From: JAVVHE01 sp032249695
Lineage (GTDB): Bacteria; Pseudomonadota; Alphaproteobacteria; Sphingomonadales; Sphingomonadaceae
Direction of reading: 5' to 3'
NCBI GenBank assembly: GCA_032249695.1
Contig: JAVVHE010000025.1
Coordinates: 1-35,414, forward strand
DNA: 35,414 bases
A program made the translations under genes and the position numbers. Positions 1-9,766 of this stretch are shown one piece after another. Position 1 is the stretch's first letter; the number at the start of each line of letters is the position of its first letter. The notes under the pieces are model-generated. The model ran no database searches. It worked only from the letters and a program-made list of their open reading frames with translations, and had not been told where the DNA came from.

Positions 1-459
1 ACCCGGTCATCCCCAAGATCTGGGGAGGCGGGCCCCCCACCCACCCCATCCCCCCCCCCAACCCCCGTCATGCGAGCGATCGCCGGCAGCCGACGTCGCC
101 AGACAGTCAATGCTCGACGTTCAGGACCAGCTTGCGCTGAAATGACAGGTCCCGTTGGGGATCGGCGCTCCCCCAGCGCAATGTCGGAAAATCTCAGGCC
201 CCCTCGGCCCTGCCCGCCGAGGACCACGCCCATGCCGACCGCCACCGCCATCCGCCACAATGGCCGCACGCTCGAACGCCGCCGCGCCTTCCGGAAGGCG
301 CGGCTCGCGGCAGCGGCATGATAGCCGGCGGATGATGTTCATGCTGAACGTCCACGATCGCCCCATCGCAGCCGCCCAGGCGCGCCCGAACGAAATCGAC
401 AGCGGCCCTCCTTCAGGGCGGCGTCGACTTCGTCGCGTTCCAGAGGGGGGTGTTAGCCG
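1..459. other. Region without a recognisable gene at the window start
   Basis: I recognise no gene here. Short open frames exist on both strands, but their translations are rich in Arg, Pro and Gly and resemble no family I know. The first 70 bases hold an inverted repeat (TCCCCA / TGGGGA, 10-26) and a 10-base C run at 50-59. The minus-strand sequence just after the cysS stop has a GAAGGAGG at about 404-411 with no convincing start codon behind it. A broken or error-damaged gene downstream of cysS is possible but cannot be shown. Confidence 0.4.
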
Positions 460-1887
460 CTAGGCGCGGCGCCAGTCGGTCGCACCGCCCGGCCGGTCCT
501 CCAGCACAATCCCCGCCGCCGCGAGTTCGTCGCGGATGCGGTCGGCGGCAGCGAAATCCCGCGCATTCCGAGCTTCCGTCCGAGACGCCACAAGCTCTGC
601 AATTGCCTGATCGGTTAAGCCTGAGTTTTTCGCCACGCCAATGGATGACAACGAAAACCCGCCGCTCATCGTTGCGGCGCCGGGGCGCATCGCACTATTG
701 AGGCCGAGCAGACCGAATGCTTTTTTCAGCTGACTGCTTGCCGTTACTCGCTCCTCATCCGTGCCGGTCGTTACCACCTTCTTCAGGTCTTGAAGCGCGC
801 TTAGGGCAGCGGGTGTATTTAGATCATCACACAATGCGTCCATGAATGGGCCATAATCATCGTAGGTGCTATGATCGGGATATGGAAGCCCGGTTAAGGT
901 ACGAGCTGCAGACACGAAGCCATCTCGAGTGGCTTTTGCTTGTCGGATTAAGTTCTCGGTCCAATCCAAAGGCTGACGGTAATGCGCTGATAAGAGCGCC
1001 CACCGAAGGACTTGCCCGTCCCAGCCGTCGTCCAGCAATCCCCGCGGCGTGACGACATTGCCGACCGACTTGCTCATTTTCTCGCCCGAGAAATCGAGCA
1101 TGCCATTGTGCATCCAGATGCGCGCCAGCGCCGCGCCATCGTGGGCGCAGCGCGACTGCGCGGCCTCATTTTCATGGTGCGGGAAGACGAGGTCGATGCC
1201 ACCGCCGTGAATATCGATGGTGGTGCCGAGATGCCGCTCGATCATCGCCGAGCATTCCAGGTGCCAGCCCGGCCGGCCGCGACCCCAAGGGGAGTCCCAG
1301 CCCGGCTGGTCGTCCGCCGACGGCTTCCACAGCACGAAGTCCGCCGGATCGCGCTTGTACGGCGCGACCTCGACGCGTGCCCCGGCGCGCATGTCAGCGA
1401 GGCTGCGGCCCGAGAGCGACCCGTACGCCGCATCGGCCTGCGTCGCGAACAGCACATGCCCCTCGGCCGCGTAGGCGACGCGCTGCTCCACCAGCCGAGC
1501 GGTCAGCGCAAGCATCTCCGCAATATGCTCGGTCGCGCGCGGCTCGATATCGGGCGGCACCACGCCCAGCCCGGCCATGTCCTCGCGATAGGTGCGCTCA
1601 TACTCGGCGGCGACGGTCTGCCAGGCGCGACCCTCAGCGGCCGCCCGCGCCATGATCTTGTCGTCGATGTCAGTGAAGTTCTGCGCGAACCGCAGCGCGT
1701 CGCGCCCATGAACATGCCGGATCAACCGCGCCAGCACATCGAACACCACCGCCGGCCGCGCATTGCCGATGTGGGCGCGGCCATAGACCGTCGGCCCGCA
1801 GACATACATCGTGATCGGATCGTCCGAAGTTGGCGTCCGCAGCTCCACCTTGGCGCGGGTGGCGCTGTCATACAGGCGGATCGTCAT
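460..1887 (-). CDS. cysS: Cysteinyl-tRNA synthetase
   Basis: Class I aminoacyl-tRNA synthetase that charges tRNA-Cys with cysteine using ATP, in the cytoplasm. At 475 residues it has the usual length. Visible signatures are the HIGH-type motif HIGN at residues 39-42, KMSKS near 268-272, and zinc-ligand candidates Cys30, the Cys of LECSAM, and the His pair of FPHHENE. The ATG at 1887 overlaps the upstream cvpA stop as ATGA, which fixes the start and implies translational coupling. A longer frame continues upstream of 1887 but only as a shadow of cvpA. Oddity: about 590-990 (residues 296-429, C-terminal helical region) is much less GC-rich than both flanks and uses codons such as TTA and AAA. 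The protein still reads as an intact CysS. Confidence 0.97.
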   Translation of the reverse strand: MTIRLYDSATRAKVELRTPTSDDPITMYVCGPTVYGRAHIGNARPAVVFDVLARLIRHVHGRDALRFAQNFTDIDDKIMARAAAEGRAWQTVAAEYERTYREDMAGLGVVPPDIEPRATEHIAEMLALTARLVEQRVAYAAEGHVLFATQADAAYGSLSGRSLADMRAGARVEVAPYKRDPADFVLWKPSADDQPGWDSPWGRGRPGWHLECSAMIERHLGTTIDIHGGGIDLVFPHHENEAAQSRCAHDGAALARIWMHNGMLDFSGEKMSKSVGNVVTPRGLLDDGWDGQVLRWALLSAHYRQPLDWTENLIRQAKATRDGFVSAARTLTGLPYPDHSTYDDYGPFMDALCDDLNTPAALSALQDLKKVVTTGTDEERVTASSQLKKAFGLLGLNSAMRPGAATMSGGFSLSSIGVAKNSGLTDQAIAELVASRTEARNARDFAAADRIRDELAAAGIVLEDRPGGATDWRRA

Positions 1888-2498
1888 GAGCCGTCCCCGT
1901 CGCGCGCGGGCGGAGCGATCAGGTCTCCGATCGCATCGCGCGCGCGGTCGCTGGTGCGCCGCGGTGCGCCGTCGCCGGTGGGGGCGGCTCCGCGATGACG
2001 CCGCTCCTCGACGAAATCGACGATCATCCGGCTGGTCACGCCCAGCAGCGGATAAGTTCCGCTTGATCGCAGCCACTCGGGCTTGGGCTCGTCGCCGCCC
2101 CAGACGGTATCGTAGGCGAGCGTCAAGCCAAGGAACAGCAACGACGCGCCCAGCACGCCTTTGACTGCGCCGAAGCCGAAGCCCAGAAAGCGGTCGATTG
2201 GGCCGATGACGCTGGTGCGAGTCCGCTCGCCGAGATTGGCAGCGAGCGCGCGGAACACGCCGTAGGTCAGCAGGAAAATGAGCGCGAAGGCGAGCACCGC
2301 GCCGCCGCTCTCGGTGCCGACCCATCGCGCCGCGATCGCCGACATCGGCGCGTGGAACAGCCGCACCGCGATCACGCCCGCCACCCACGCGAATAGCGAC
2401 AGCACCTCCTGCACGAAGCCGCGCAGCGCACCTACGACCGCGCCCAGCACGACGAGCAGGACGACAACGATATCGAAGGCTGTGAGCGGGTGCAGCAT
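1884..2498 (-). CDS. cvpA: CvpA family membrane protein
   Basis: Small inner-membrane protein of the CvpA family (colicin V production protein homologue), 204 residues from the ATG at 2498. Four hydrophobic segments are visible: about residues 9-27, 31-47, 66-84 and 105-126. The family's G-x-x-R-G-F-V-Q-E pattern follows segment 1 (ALRGFVQEVLSLFAW). The C-terminal 50 residues are charged and probably cytoplasmic. An in-frame ATG exists 14 codons upstream, but the extra residues are not family-like. The last bases overlap cysS as ATGA. In many alphaproteobacteria cvpA directly follows radA; here two other genes lie between them. CvpA's molecular role is poorly defined; it has been linked to envelope homeostasis. 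Confidence 0.9.
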   Translation of the reverse strand: MLHPLTAFDIVVVLLVVLGAVVGALRGFVQEVLSLFAWVAGVIAVRLFHAPMSAIAARWVGTESGGAVLAFALIFLLTYGVFRALAANLGERTRTSVIGPIDRFLGFGFGAVKGVLGASLLFLGLTLAYDTVWGGDEPKPEWLRSSGTYPLLGVTSRMIVDFVEERRHRGAAPTGDGAPRRTSDRARDAIGDLIAPPARDGDGS

Positions 2499-2541
2499 GG
2501 GGGCGCCGACGGCGCTATGGCCCCGCGCGAGCGCGGTCAAC

Positions 2542-2584
2542 GGCGCGGCGGATCAGGGGCGCGGCGGATCAGGGGCGCGGCGGA
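2542..2584. repeat. 16-bp tandem repeat, about 2.7 copies
   Basis: The unit GGCGCGGCGGATCAGG occurs at 2542-2557 and 2558-2573, followed by a partial third copy to 2584. Both full copies are identical. It lies between the DUF1501 gene stop and the cvpA start, so it would be in the leader of cvpA. No function can be read from it. Confidence 0.8.
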
Positions 2585-2689
2585 CGCTTATCCCTGCTGG
2601 CCGTTGGCTGAAATCAGCCTGCCCCTAGGTGCCCGCACCCACGCCCGCTCGACCCGGGCGCTGCACCGGCAGCGTGCGCGAGGACCGGC

Positions 2690-4108
2690 CTAGATGAAGC
2701 CAACGTTCGTCCCGAGCGCACTGCCCGCGTAATTGCCGACGTTGGGCAGGACGGTCGACAAGTCCGTGGGTGCCACACCGAACCAGCTGGCGAGTGTCGC
2801 CCCATACTGATCGACGCTCATCGTGGGGATCAGGCGACCCTGACCGATATCGTCTGGCCCGTTATTCGCGAGAACGGGGGGTGTGCCGTAATATTGTTGG
2901 CCCCTCACCGCTCCGCCCAGCACAAAGTGCATCGATCCCCAACCATGGTCGGTTCCGTCGCTGTTCGCCGTCAGCGTCCGGCCGAAATCCGACGCGGTGA
3001 AGGTAGCGACCTTGTCGGCTATCCCCAGCTCTACGGTCGTGTCGTAGAATGCCCGCAAGGCGTTCGCGAGGTTGGTGAGCAAGACGGGGTGCACCGTCGT
3101 GAGCCCGTCATGGGTATCGAAGCGGCCGCTCGACACGAAAAACACCTGCCGCCGAACGCCGAGCTGCTGGCTGACCGAGATCATGCGGGCCACGATCTGC
3201 AGCTGCGCGCCGAGGCTGGACGACGGATCGGCGGCTGGCGGGAACGACGTCTGCGTGGCCGGAGCCTGCGCAAGCCCCGCGGTGACGGCCTGATACAGAT
3301 CGAGCGACCGCTTGCCGACCTGCGCCAGCACCGTTTCGAACTGATGGCTGGTCGGCGTCGACATCAGCGTCTGCAGCAGCTGCGCCGCCTGGGATGAGCC
3401 GCCGAGCGTGGTGCGCGCATTGAGCGCGATCGGGCCGCCGGTGCTGATGGCATATTGCACGGCCGATCTGCCGGTTAAAAAAACCGCATTCCCGCTGGGG
3501 TTGATGCAGGTTAGCGTCGCGTTGCCGTTACCCGATTGCAGCAGGTCGCCGATGCGGCCGCCCCAGCCCGATGACGCGCCCTCGGGCGACGAGGACTGCC
3601 AGTAGCTCTGCTGATCGTTATGGCTGAGGAGCTTCGGCGGCAGCGGCACCGAGCGGGCGGTATATTGCGCCTTGGTCGTCGGCTGGACGAGCGTGCCGAC
3701 GTTCAGCATCACCGCCATGCGGCCCGCCGACCAGATCGGCAGCAGTGGCGCGAGCTCGGGCGCGAGCGCGAAGGCCGGCGCGGCTGAGATCGCAGTCGCC
3801 GGGAGCGCCCGCGTCGGCCTGAGGACGGTGTTTGCGAGCTGGGCCTGCGTGTAGGCGAGTCCCGGCCTGGCGCTGTAGTAGGCGCCATACTGGCCGCTGC
3901 TCTGCGAGCCGTCATAGGGCACGAGCGTATTCGCGTAGTCGTTGCCGCCATAAAGGAACACGCAGACGAGCGCCTTGTAGTCGCTGGCGACCGAGGCTGC
4001 TGCCTCGCCGATGGCGGCGAGGTTGAGCACGAACGGAGCGGCGGAGCCGGCCATCGACACCGCGGACGCCCGGCGCAGGAAGGCGCGGCGCGAAATCTCG
4101 TCCCTCAT
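2690..4108 (-). CDS. DUF1501 family secreted protein (Tat signal)
   Basis: 472-residue protein of the DUF1501 family, which belongs structurally to the alkaline phosphatase/sulfatase-like superfamily; the reaction is unknown. The N-terminus carries a twin-arginine signal (SRRAFLRRAS, residues 6-15) followed by a hydrophobic stretch to about residue 36, so export by Tat in folded form is expected. Family hallmarks are LYGGNDYANTLVPYD near residue 53, FDTHDG, SDFGRTL and DHGWGSMH; their Asp and His residues could bind metal. The ATG at 4108 follows GGGGAG, which overlaps the stop region of the DUF1800 gene 13 bases upstream. The two are almost certainly one transcript, and DUF1800/DUF1501 pairs recur in many bacteria. 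Confidence 0.9.
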   Translation of the reverse strand: MRDEISRRAFLRRASAVSMAGSAAPFVLNLAAIGEAAASVASDYKALVCVFLYGGNDYANTLVPYDGSQSSGQYGAYYSARPGLAYTQAQLANTVLRPTRALPATAISAAPAFALAPELAPLLPIWSAGRMAVMLNVGTLVQPTTKAQYTARSVPLPPKLLSHNDQQSYWQSSSPEGASSGWGGRIGDLLQSGNGNATLTCINPSGNAVFLTGRSAVQYAISTGGPIALNARTTLGGSSQAAQLLQTLMSTPTSHQFETVLAQVGKRSLDLYQAVTAGLAQAPATQTSFPPAADPSSSLGAQLQIVARMISVSQQLGVRRQVFFVSSGRFDTHDGLTTVHPVLLTNLANALRAFYDTTVELGIADKVATFTASDFGRTLTANSDGTDHGWGSMHFVLGGAVRGQQYYGTPPVLANNGPDDIGQGRLIPTMSVDQYGATLASWFGVAPTDLSTVLPNVGNYAGSALGTNVGFI

Positions 4109-4121
4109 CGGCGCGCTCCCC

Positions 4122-5849
4122 TCATTTCAGCACGAGATATTCGGGCGAGGCCATCACCAGCAGAATGGCCGTAGTAATCCGGTTGGTGATGCCCGCCTGC
4201 GTCGATACGCCGATGCTATCGAGCGCGGCTTTCATCTGCGCGATCGTCGCCGCGCTGATCTGGCCCGCTGCCAGCACCAGGTTCAGTTCGTTCAGCAGCG
4301 CCTGGCTATCGCTCGCCAGGCTGGCAAGCGCCGAATAATCGGGTTTGGCCTCGCCGGCGCCGTTCGCGATCAGCGTCTGCATGTAATTGACGTAGGCGAC
4401 GACCTGCGGCTCGTTCGTGATCTGGAACTCGGGCGCAACCAGCCCGCCATCCGCAACCGCAGTGCCGGGAGGCGTGTAGCCGGGGCGAAAGAAGTTGAAC
4501 ACGCTTGGCGCCCGCCCGGGGCTTTGGCCCAGCCGGTTCGACGTGCTGTTCGTGTTGCCGAACGGCCAGAGGTTGGTGGGCGACGTGACGCCGAACGCGC
4601 GCGCCCACTGCGTCAGGCGCAGCACCGGCTCGCGCAGTTTGCCGAAGGTGGTGGTGGCCGTGGTGTCGGCGCGCGCCTCGCTGTCGGTCAGGATCGCGCG
4701 GATCACCGACTTCATGTCGCCGCGCACTCCGCTGCCATTGTTCCTGAACACCGCCGACACGCGGCCGACATAGGCCGGTGACGGATTTGAGGTGACGAGA
4801 TGCTGGATCAGCTGCTTCGAAACGAACGGCGGCAGGTTCGGATGTGCGAAGATGCCGTCCAGCGCGATCCTGCGGCTCGTCGGCCCGTCGTTCCCTGCAG
4901 GGACGGAGATGCCGAGGAATGTCGACGCGCCCGTTTCATGCTGATTGGCATTGATCGCCATCGGCGCGCGGGTGCGATCGGGCGTGCTGCCGTCGTTGCT
5001 GGCATAGACATAGCCCGTCCACACCCGGGCAAGCCCGCTGACGTCGGCCTGGCTGTAGGTTTCGACCGGCTTGCCGCTTGAAAGCACCTGCGTGCCGTCA
5101 TCGTTCAGCTGATAGAGCCCGATGGTGAACAGCTGCATCAGCTCGCGGGCGTAGTTTTCGTCGGGCACCGATCCGGTCGCCGGGTTCGCTTTGCCGCTGC
5201 CGAGGAACGTAAGATACAGCCCCATCGCAACGTTGGTGCTGACCTGCTCCATGAGGTCGCGGTAGTTGCCGAAGGCGTTGTCCCACAGGATGTCGAGATA
5301 GGCGGCCATCGCGAACTGGCGGAAGCTGCCGGTGATGCCGTCGATCGAAACAACCCACTGTGTCAGCAGCGCCAGGCCCACGCGCTGGCGGAGCGTGTCG
5401 GCGGCACCGATGATCTGCGACCACATCATCGGATCGAAGCCGGTCTGGTTGTTCTGGTTCGCGGGGACGTTGTAGCCGTTCGCAACCAGCCAGTCCCAGA
5501 ACTTGGTCGGGCGCGCCATCGCGAACTGGGTGTTCAGCCACGCATCGAACGAGCTGTTGCTGAGCGCCGTGATGTCGGCCTTCGAGGCTCCGGTCGTCGC
5601 CTGCGCGAGAAAGCGCGACGATTGCTGGGCGGTGATCGTCGATGGCGGCGGGGTCAGCGGCGGGGGCGGGGCCAGCGGTGGGGGCGTGGGCGCCTGCGTC
5701 GTGCCGGCCGATCCGCCGCCGCCGCACGCAGCCAGTGCCGCGCTGCCGAGCAGCACAGCTGCGCCCGCTCGCGGCGCGCTGCCGATCTCGTGCGTTGCGC
5801 GATGCCCAGCGTCCGCTTCCGGCGCTGGCGTTTCGATTTCCGGCGACAT
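4122..5849 (-). CDS. DUF1800 family secreted protein, probable lipoprotein
   Basis: 575-residue DUF1800 family protein of unknown function. The ATG at 5849 has a GGGGAGGG ribosome site a few bases upstream; a TTG 16 codons further up also fits the frame but has no better site. Residues 29-42 are hydrophobic and end in LAAC, a lipobox-like site with Cys42, followed by a glycine run and a proline-rich linker to about residue 70. The n-region is acidic, which is unusual for a signal peptide. Family motifs include ENYARELMQLFTIGLYQLN, NQHETGASTFLG, and the late HPNLPPFVSKQLIQ segment. The stop lies 13 bases before the DUF1501 start. The pair may act together in the periplasm or outer envelope; that is inference. 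Confidence 0.88.
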   Translation of the reverse strand: MSPEIETPAPEADAGHRATHEIGSAPRAGAAVLLGSAALAACGGGGSAGTTQAPTPPPLAPPPPLTPPPSTITAQQSSRFLAQATTGASKADITALSNSSFDAWLNTQFAMARPTKFWDWLVANGYNVPANQNNQTGFDPMMWSQIIGAADTLRQRVGLALLTQWVVSIDGITGSFRQFAMAAYLDILWDNAFGNYRDLMEQVSTNVAMGLYLTFLGSGKANPATGSVPDENYARELMQLFTIGLYQLNDDGTQVLSSGKPVETYSQADVSGLARVWTGYVYASNDGSTPDRTRAPMAINANQHETGASTFLGISVPAGNDGPTSRRIALDGIFAHPNLPPFVSKQLIQHLVTSNPSPAYVGRVSAVFRNNGSGVRGDMKSVIRAILTDSEARADTTATTTFGKLREPVLRLTQWARAFGVTSPTNLWPFGNTNSTSNRLGQSPGRAPSVFNFFRPGYTPPGTAVADGGLVAPEFQITNEPQVVAYVNYMQTLIANGAGEAKPDYSALASLASDSQALLNELNLVLAAGQISAATIAQMKAALDSIGVSTQAGITNRITTAILLVMASPEYLVLK

Positions 5850-5947
5850 AGCCGCCCTCCCCGCGCTCAGCGCTACTCGATTCGCCTCCGTCTGCAAATG
5901 CCGCCGTCGAGTCGACGGCCTGTGCTGCGGGCAACCCTTTCCGGCCG

Positions 5948-7324
<1,377 letters not shown>

Positions 7325-7457
7325 CACACCCGCCCGCGCCAGCTGCGCCAGCGCGAGCTAAGCACCCGGCAAGCGCCCCGCAACCACGCCTTCATTCCGC
7401 CGTTATGTTGGCTCAGCCTCTGCGGACAGGAACGCAGTCATCGGGTGAGGAATGGCG

Positions 7458-7805
7458 ATGCGGATGAACCTAATCCTGGCCTGTGGGTTGGCGGTGGTTG
7501 CGACCGCTCCCGCTTCGGCGAGCGAACCGGCGCGCAGCCGCGCGCCGCTCGCCAGCGCGGTCGACTTCCGGCTGGAGGACTTGCCGGGCACCACCGCATC
7601 GGCGCGGACGCCGTTCAGGGTTCCGCTGTCGCATCCGGCGCGGAACGTGCGCCTTGGCGGGCAGCTGACCCCGCCGCCGCTCAATCCCGGCGGGCTGGAA
7701 GCGATCGCCGACAAGTTTACCTTCGGGCGCAAGCTGCGCGTCCAGCTCGATCCCTCGCTCGCGATGGACGAGGGCGGGCAGGTCAACGCAGCGATGGTGT
7801 TCTAA
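7458..7805 (+). CDS. Small secreted protein of unknown function
   Basis: 115 residues, not recognised as any named family. The N-terminus MRMNLILACGLAVVATAPAS looks like a Sec signal peptide cleaved near ASA-SE at about residue 20-22. The mature part is about 90 residues with no Cys and no transmembrane segment. Three ATGs occur in frame at 7452, 7458 and 7464; the GAGG at 7447-7450 is best spaced (7 bases) for 7458. It is divergent from radA. Its TAA at 7803-7805 overlaps the TAG of the converging PEP-CTERM-type gene by two bases. Coherent signal peptide and codon use make a real gene likely, but function is unknown. Confidence 0.65.
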   Translation: MRMNLILACGLAVVATAPASASEPARSRAPLASAVDFRLEDLPGTTASARTPFRVPLSHPARNVRLGGQLTPPPLNPGGLEAIADKFTFGRKLRVQLDPSLAMDEGGQVNAAMVF

Positions 7806-8491
7806 GGACGCCCCGCGCCGGTGCGCGCAGCGACGCCCAGCGCGGCCAATCCCAGGATCGCTGCCATTCCCGGCGCCGGCGCGGGTGACTTGCCGATCAC
7901 GCCGACCATGTGATTGTCACTCTCGAATCCACCGGGGCCGAGCTGGTGGAAGGTGATCCGGTCGAAGCCCCCGGTCGGGGTCCAGAAGCTGACGAACGCG
8001 AACGGCTCGTGCGCGGCCTGGCCAAAGAAGCGCGCGGTGGGGTTGGCGCAGTACGGGCTGCCGTTGCAGCCTCCGGTCAGCATCCGGAAGTCCGTCGCGG
8101 TGAACTGCCGCAGCATGCGCGACCCGTCATAGAACGCCAGCGCGTTGCCGCCATCGAGCGCCGAGAGCCATATCCCGAAATAGTTGGGCTTCCAGCCGCT
8201 GAAGCTCAGCGTATAACTCCCGAAGGTCTGCGCATAGCGCCCCTCCCCGCCCGCTCCGCCCCAGAGGTCGGCGGCTGCGACGTCCACGCCCGAATAGGAC
8301 CCGCGGATGCGCCCGCCAGTGCCGAAATCGGAAGCGAAGTTCTGGCCACCGCCCACCGAGCGCGCGTCGAACGTCTCCAGCCCCACAAGGCAGCGCGGCT
8401 GCCCTCGGCAGATCGCGCTGGGCGTGGCAATCTGCTCGCCCGGCGCTGCCAGCGCGGCGACGACGGGCGGCGGGGGGCCGGGCAGCAGCAT
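7802..8491 (-). CDS. Secreted protein with PEP-CTERM-like C-terminus
   Basis: 229 residues from the ATG at 8491. The body contains Gly/Tyr/Phe-rich beta-type sequence (for example FGSYTLSFSGWKPNYFGIW and PFAFVSFWTPTGGFDRITF) typical of PEP-CTERM exported proteins. The C-terminus has Pro-Ala-Pro, a hydrophobic stretch and a short tail with two Arg (APAPGMAAILGLAALGVAA), a weak variant of the exosortase sorting signal. The N-terminal signal peptide is short and proline-rich, so the start is uncertain. The open frame reaches further upstream, but that part lies antisense to the aminotransferase. Function unknown; extracellular or surface localisation is inferred from the tail alone. Confidence 0.65.
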   Translation of the reverse strand: MLLPGPPPPVVAALAAPGEQIATPSAICRGQPRCLVGLETFDARSVGGGQNFASDFGTGGRIRGSYSGVDVAAADLWGGAGGEGRYAQTFGSYTLSFSGWKPNYFGIWLSALDGGNALAFYDGSRMLRQFTATDFRMLTGGCNGSPYCANPTARFFGQAAHEPFAFVSFWTPTGGFDRITFHQLGPGGFESDNHMVGVIGKSPAPAPGMAAILGLAALGVAARTGAGRP

Positions 8492-8569
8492 CGAGGACAA
8501 GCTCCGGAACGGGGTGGACCCGTGCGGAAACGGATCGAACGGCCGCGGATTTAGGGCTAGGCGCGCGCC

Positions 8570-9712
8570 ATGGCGGTCAGCATCTTCGAGGTGATGAGCG
8601 GGCTTGCCCGCCAGCACGGCGCGATCAACCTCGGCCAGGGCTTCCCAGATTTCGGCTGGCCCGATGCGCTGCTCGCTCGCGCGGCCGACGCGATCGTCAG
8701 CGGGCCGAACCAATATCCGCCGATGCGCGGGCTGCAGCCGCTGCGCGAAGCGGTCGCGCGCTGGTACGCTCGGCGGCAGGGCTTGGGCTTGGCGCCAGAG
8801 GGCGTGCTGATCACGAACGGCGCGAGCGAGGCGCTGGCGGCTGCGATCCTGGCGCTGGTGCGGCCGGGCGACACGGTCAGCTATTTTGCCCCCGCCTATG
8901 ATCTCTACCGCCCGATGATCCTGCGCGCAGGCGGCATCCCGCGCGCAGTGCGCCTCTGCGCGCCGGACTGGGCGCTGAGCGATGCGTCGCTGGCGCAGGC
9001 ATTTGCCGACCCCGCGCCGCGGCTGGTGATCGTCAACTCACCGCACAATCCGGCGGCAGTCGTGTGGGGTAAGGCCACCCTCGCCCGGCTGGCCGCAGCC
9101 TGCGCAGCGGCGGGAGCCTACGCGCTTTCCGACGAGGTCTGGGAGGAGGTGACCTTCACCGACGCCCGCTTCCCCTCGCTGCTGGCGCAGCCGGGCATGG
9201 CAGAGCGCTGCGTGAAGGTTGGCTCGGGCGGCAAGATGTTCGCGCTGACGGGCTGGAAGGTCGGCTGGGCGGTCGGTGCGCCGGAACTCATCGATGAGGT
9301 CGCAGCGGTGAAGCAGTATCTGGGCTTCACCACCCCGCCCGCGACGCAGGCCGCGCTCGCCTGGGCGCTGGACGGCGAGGGCAAGCGCTGGGTGGCCGAC
9401 GCCGCGGCCGGGTTCCGCTCCGGTCACGATGTGCTGAGCGAGGCACTGGCGGCCGAGGGCTTCGCCGTGCTGCCGAGCGAGGGCACGTATTTCCTCTCGG
9501 TCGATCTGGCCGCGTCGGGCGTGTGCGAGCCCGACCGCGCCTTCGCCCGCCGCGCAGTTGCAGAGCACGGCGTCGCCGCGATCCCGGTCAGCCCCTTCTA
9601 CCCGGACAATCCCGACGAGACCGTGCTGCGCCTCTGCTTCGCGAAAAGCGCCGACACGCTCACCGAAGCCGCCCGCCGCCTCGGCGCGGCGCTGCGAGCG
9701 GGCTCACGATAA
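8570..9712 (+). CDS. PLP-dependent aminotransferase, class I/II
   Basis: 380-residue fold-type I aminotransferase. The N-terminus SIFEVMSGLARQHGAINLGQ and the C-terminal LRLCFAKS match the branch that includes methionine aminotransferase YbdL and kynurenine-type aminotransferases. NSPHNP lies at 156-161, the PLP-phenol Asp188 in SDEVWE, and the Schiff-base Lys222 in GGKMFALTGWK. The usual Ser-x-Ser-Lys is replaced by Gly-Ser-Gly-Gly-Lys. Expected to transfer an amino group between an amino acid and a 2-oxo acid in the cytoplasm; exact substrates cannot be told. It is divergent from the PEP-CTERM-type gene (78 bases apart) and 54 bases before the phospholipase gene, so those two may be co-transcribed. 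Confidence 0.9.
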   Translation: MAVSIFEVMSGLARQHGAINLGQGFPDFGWPDALLARAADAIVSGPNQYPPMRGLQPLREAVARWYARRQGLGLAPEGVLITNGASEALAAAILALVRPGDTVSYFAPAYDLYRPMILRAGGIPRAVRLCAPDWALSDASLAQAFADPAPRLVIVNSPHNPAAVVWGKATLARLAAACAAAGAYALSDEVWEEVTFTDARFPSLLAQPGMAERCVKVGSGGKMFALTGWKVGWAVGAPELIDEVAAVKQYLGFTTPPATQAALAWALDGEGKRWVADAAAGFRSGHDVLSEALAAEGFAVLPSEGTYFLSVDLAASGVCEPDRAFARRAVAEHGVAAIPVSPFYPDNPDETVLRLCFAKSADTLTEAARRLGAALRAGSR

Positions 9713-9766
9713 CGAGCGCACGCGCCCTGTCGCGCCAGCGATCGTTCGGCTACAACGCTCGCCGGT

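Noticed and set aside
1888..2388. N-terminal extension of cysS giving a 642-residue product
   Set aside because: The extra 167 residues are Arg-rich and overlap cvpA in another frame; the ATG at 1887 gives the normal protein.
2542..2584. CRISPR-like repeat
   Set aside because: The copies are contiguous with no spacers, so it is a simple tandem repeat.
8492..8713. N-terminal extension of the PEP-CTERM-type protein
   Set aside because: It is antisense to the aminotransferase start and has no signal peptide; the ATG at 8491 is more plausible.
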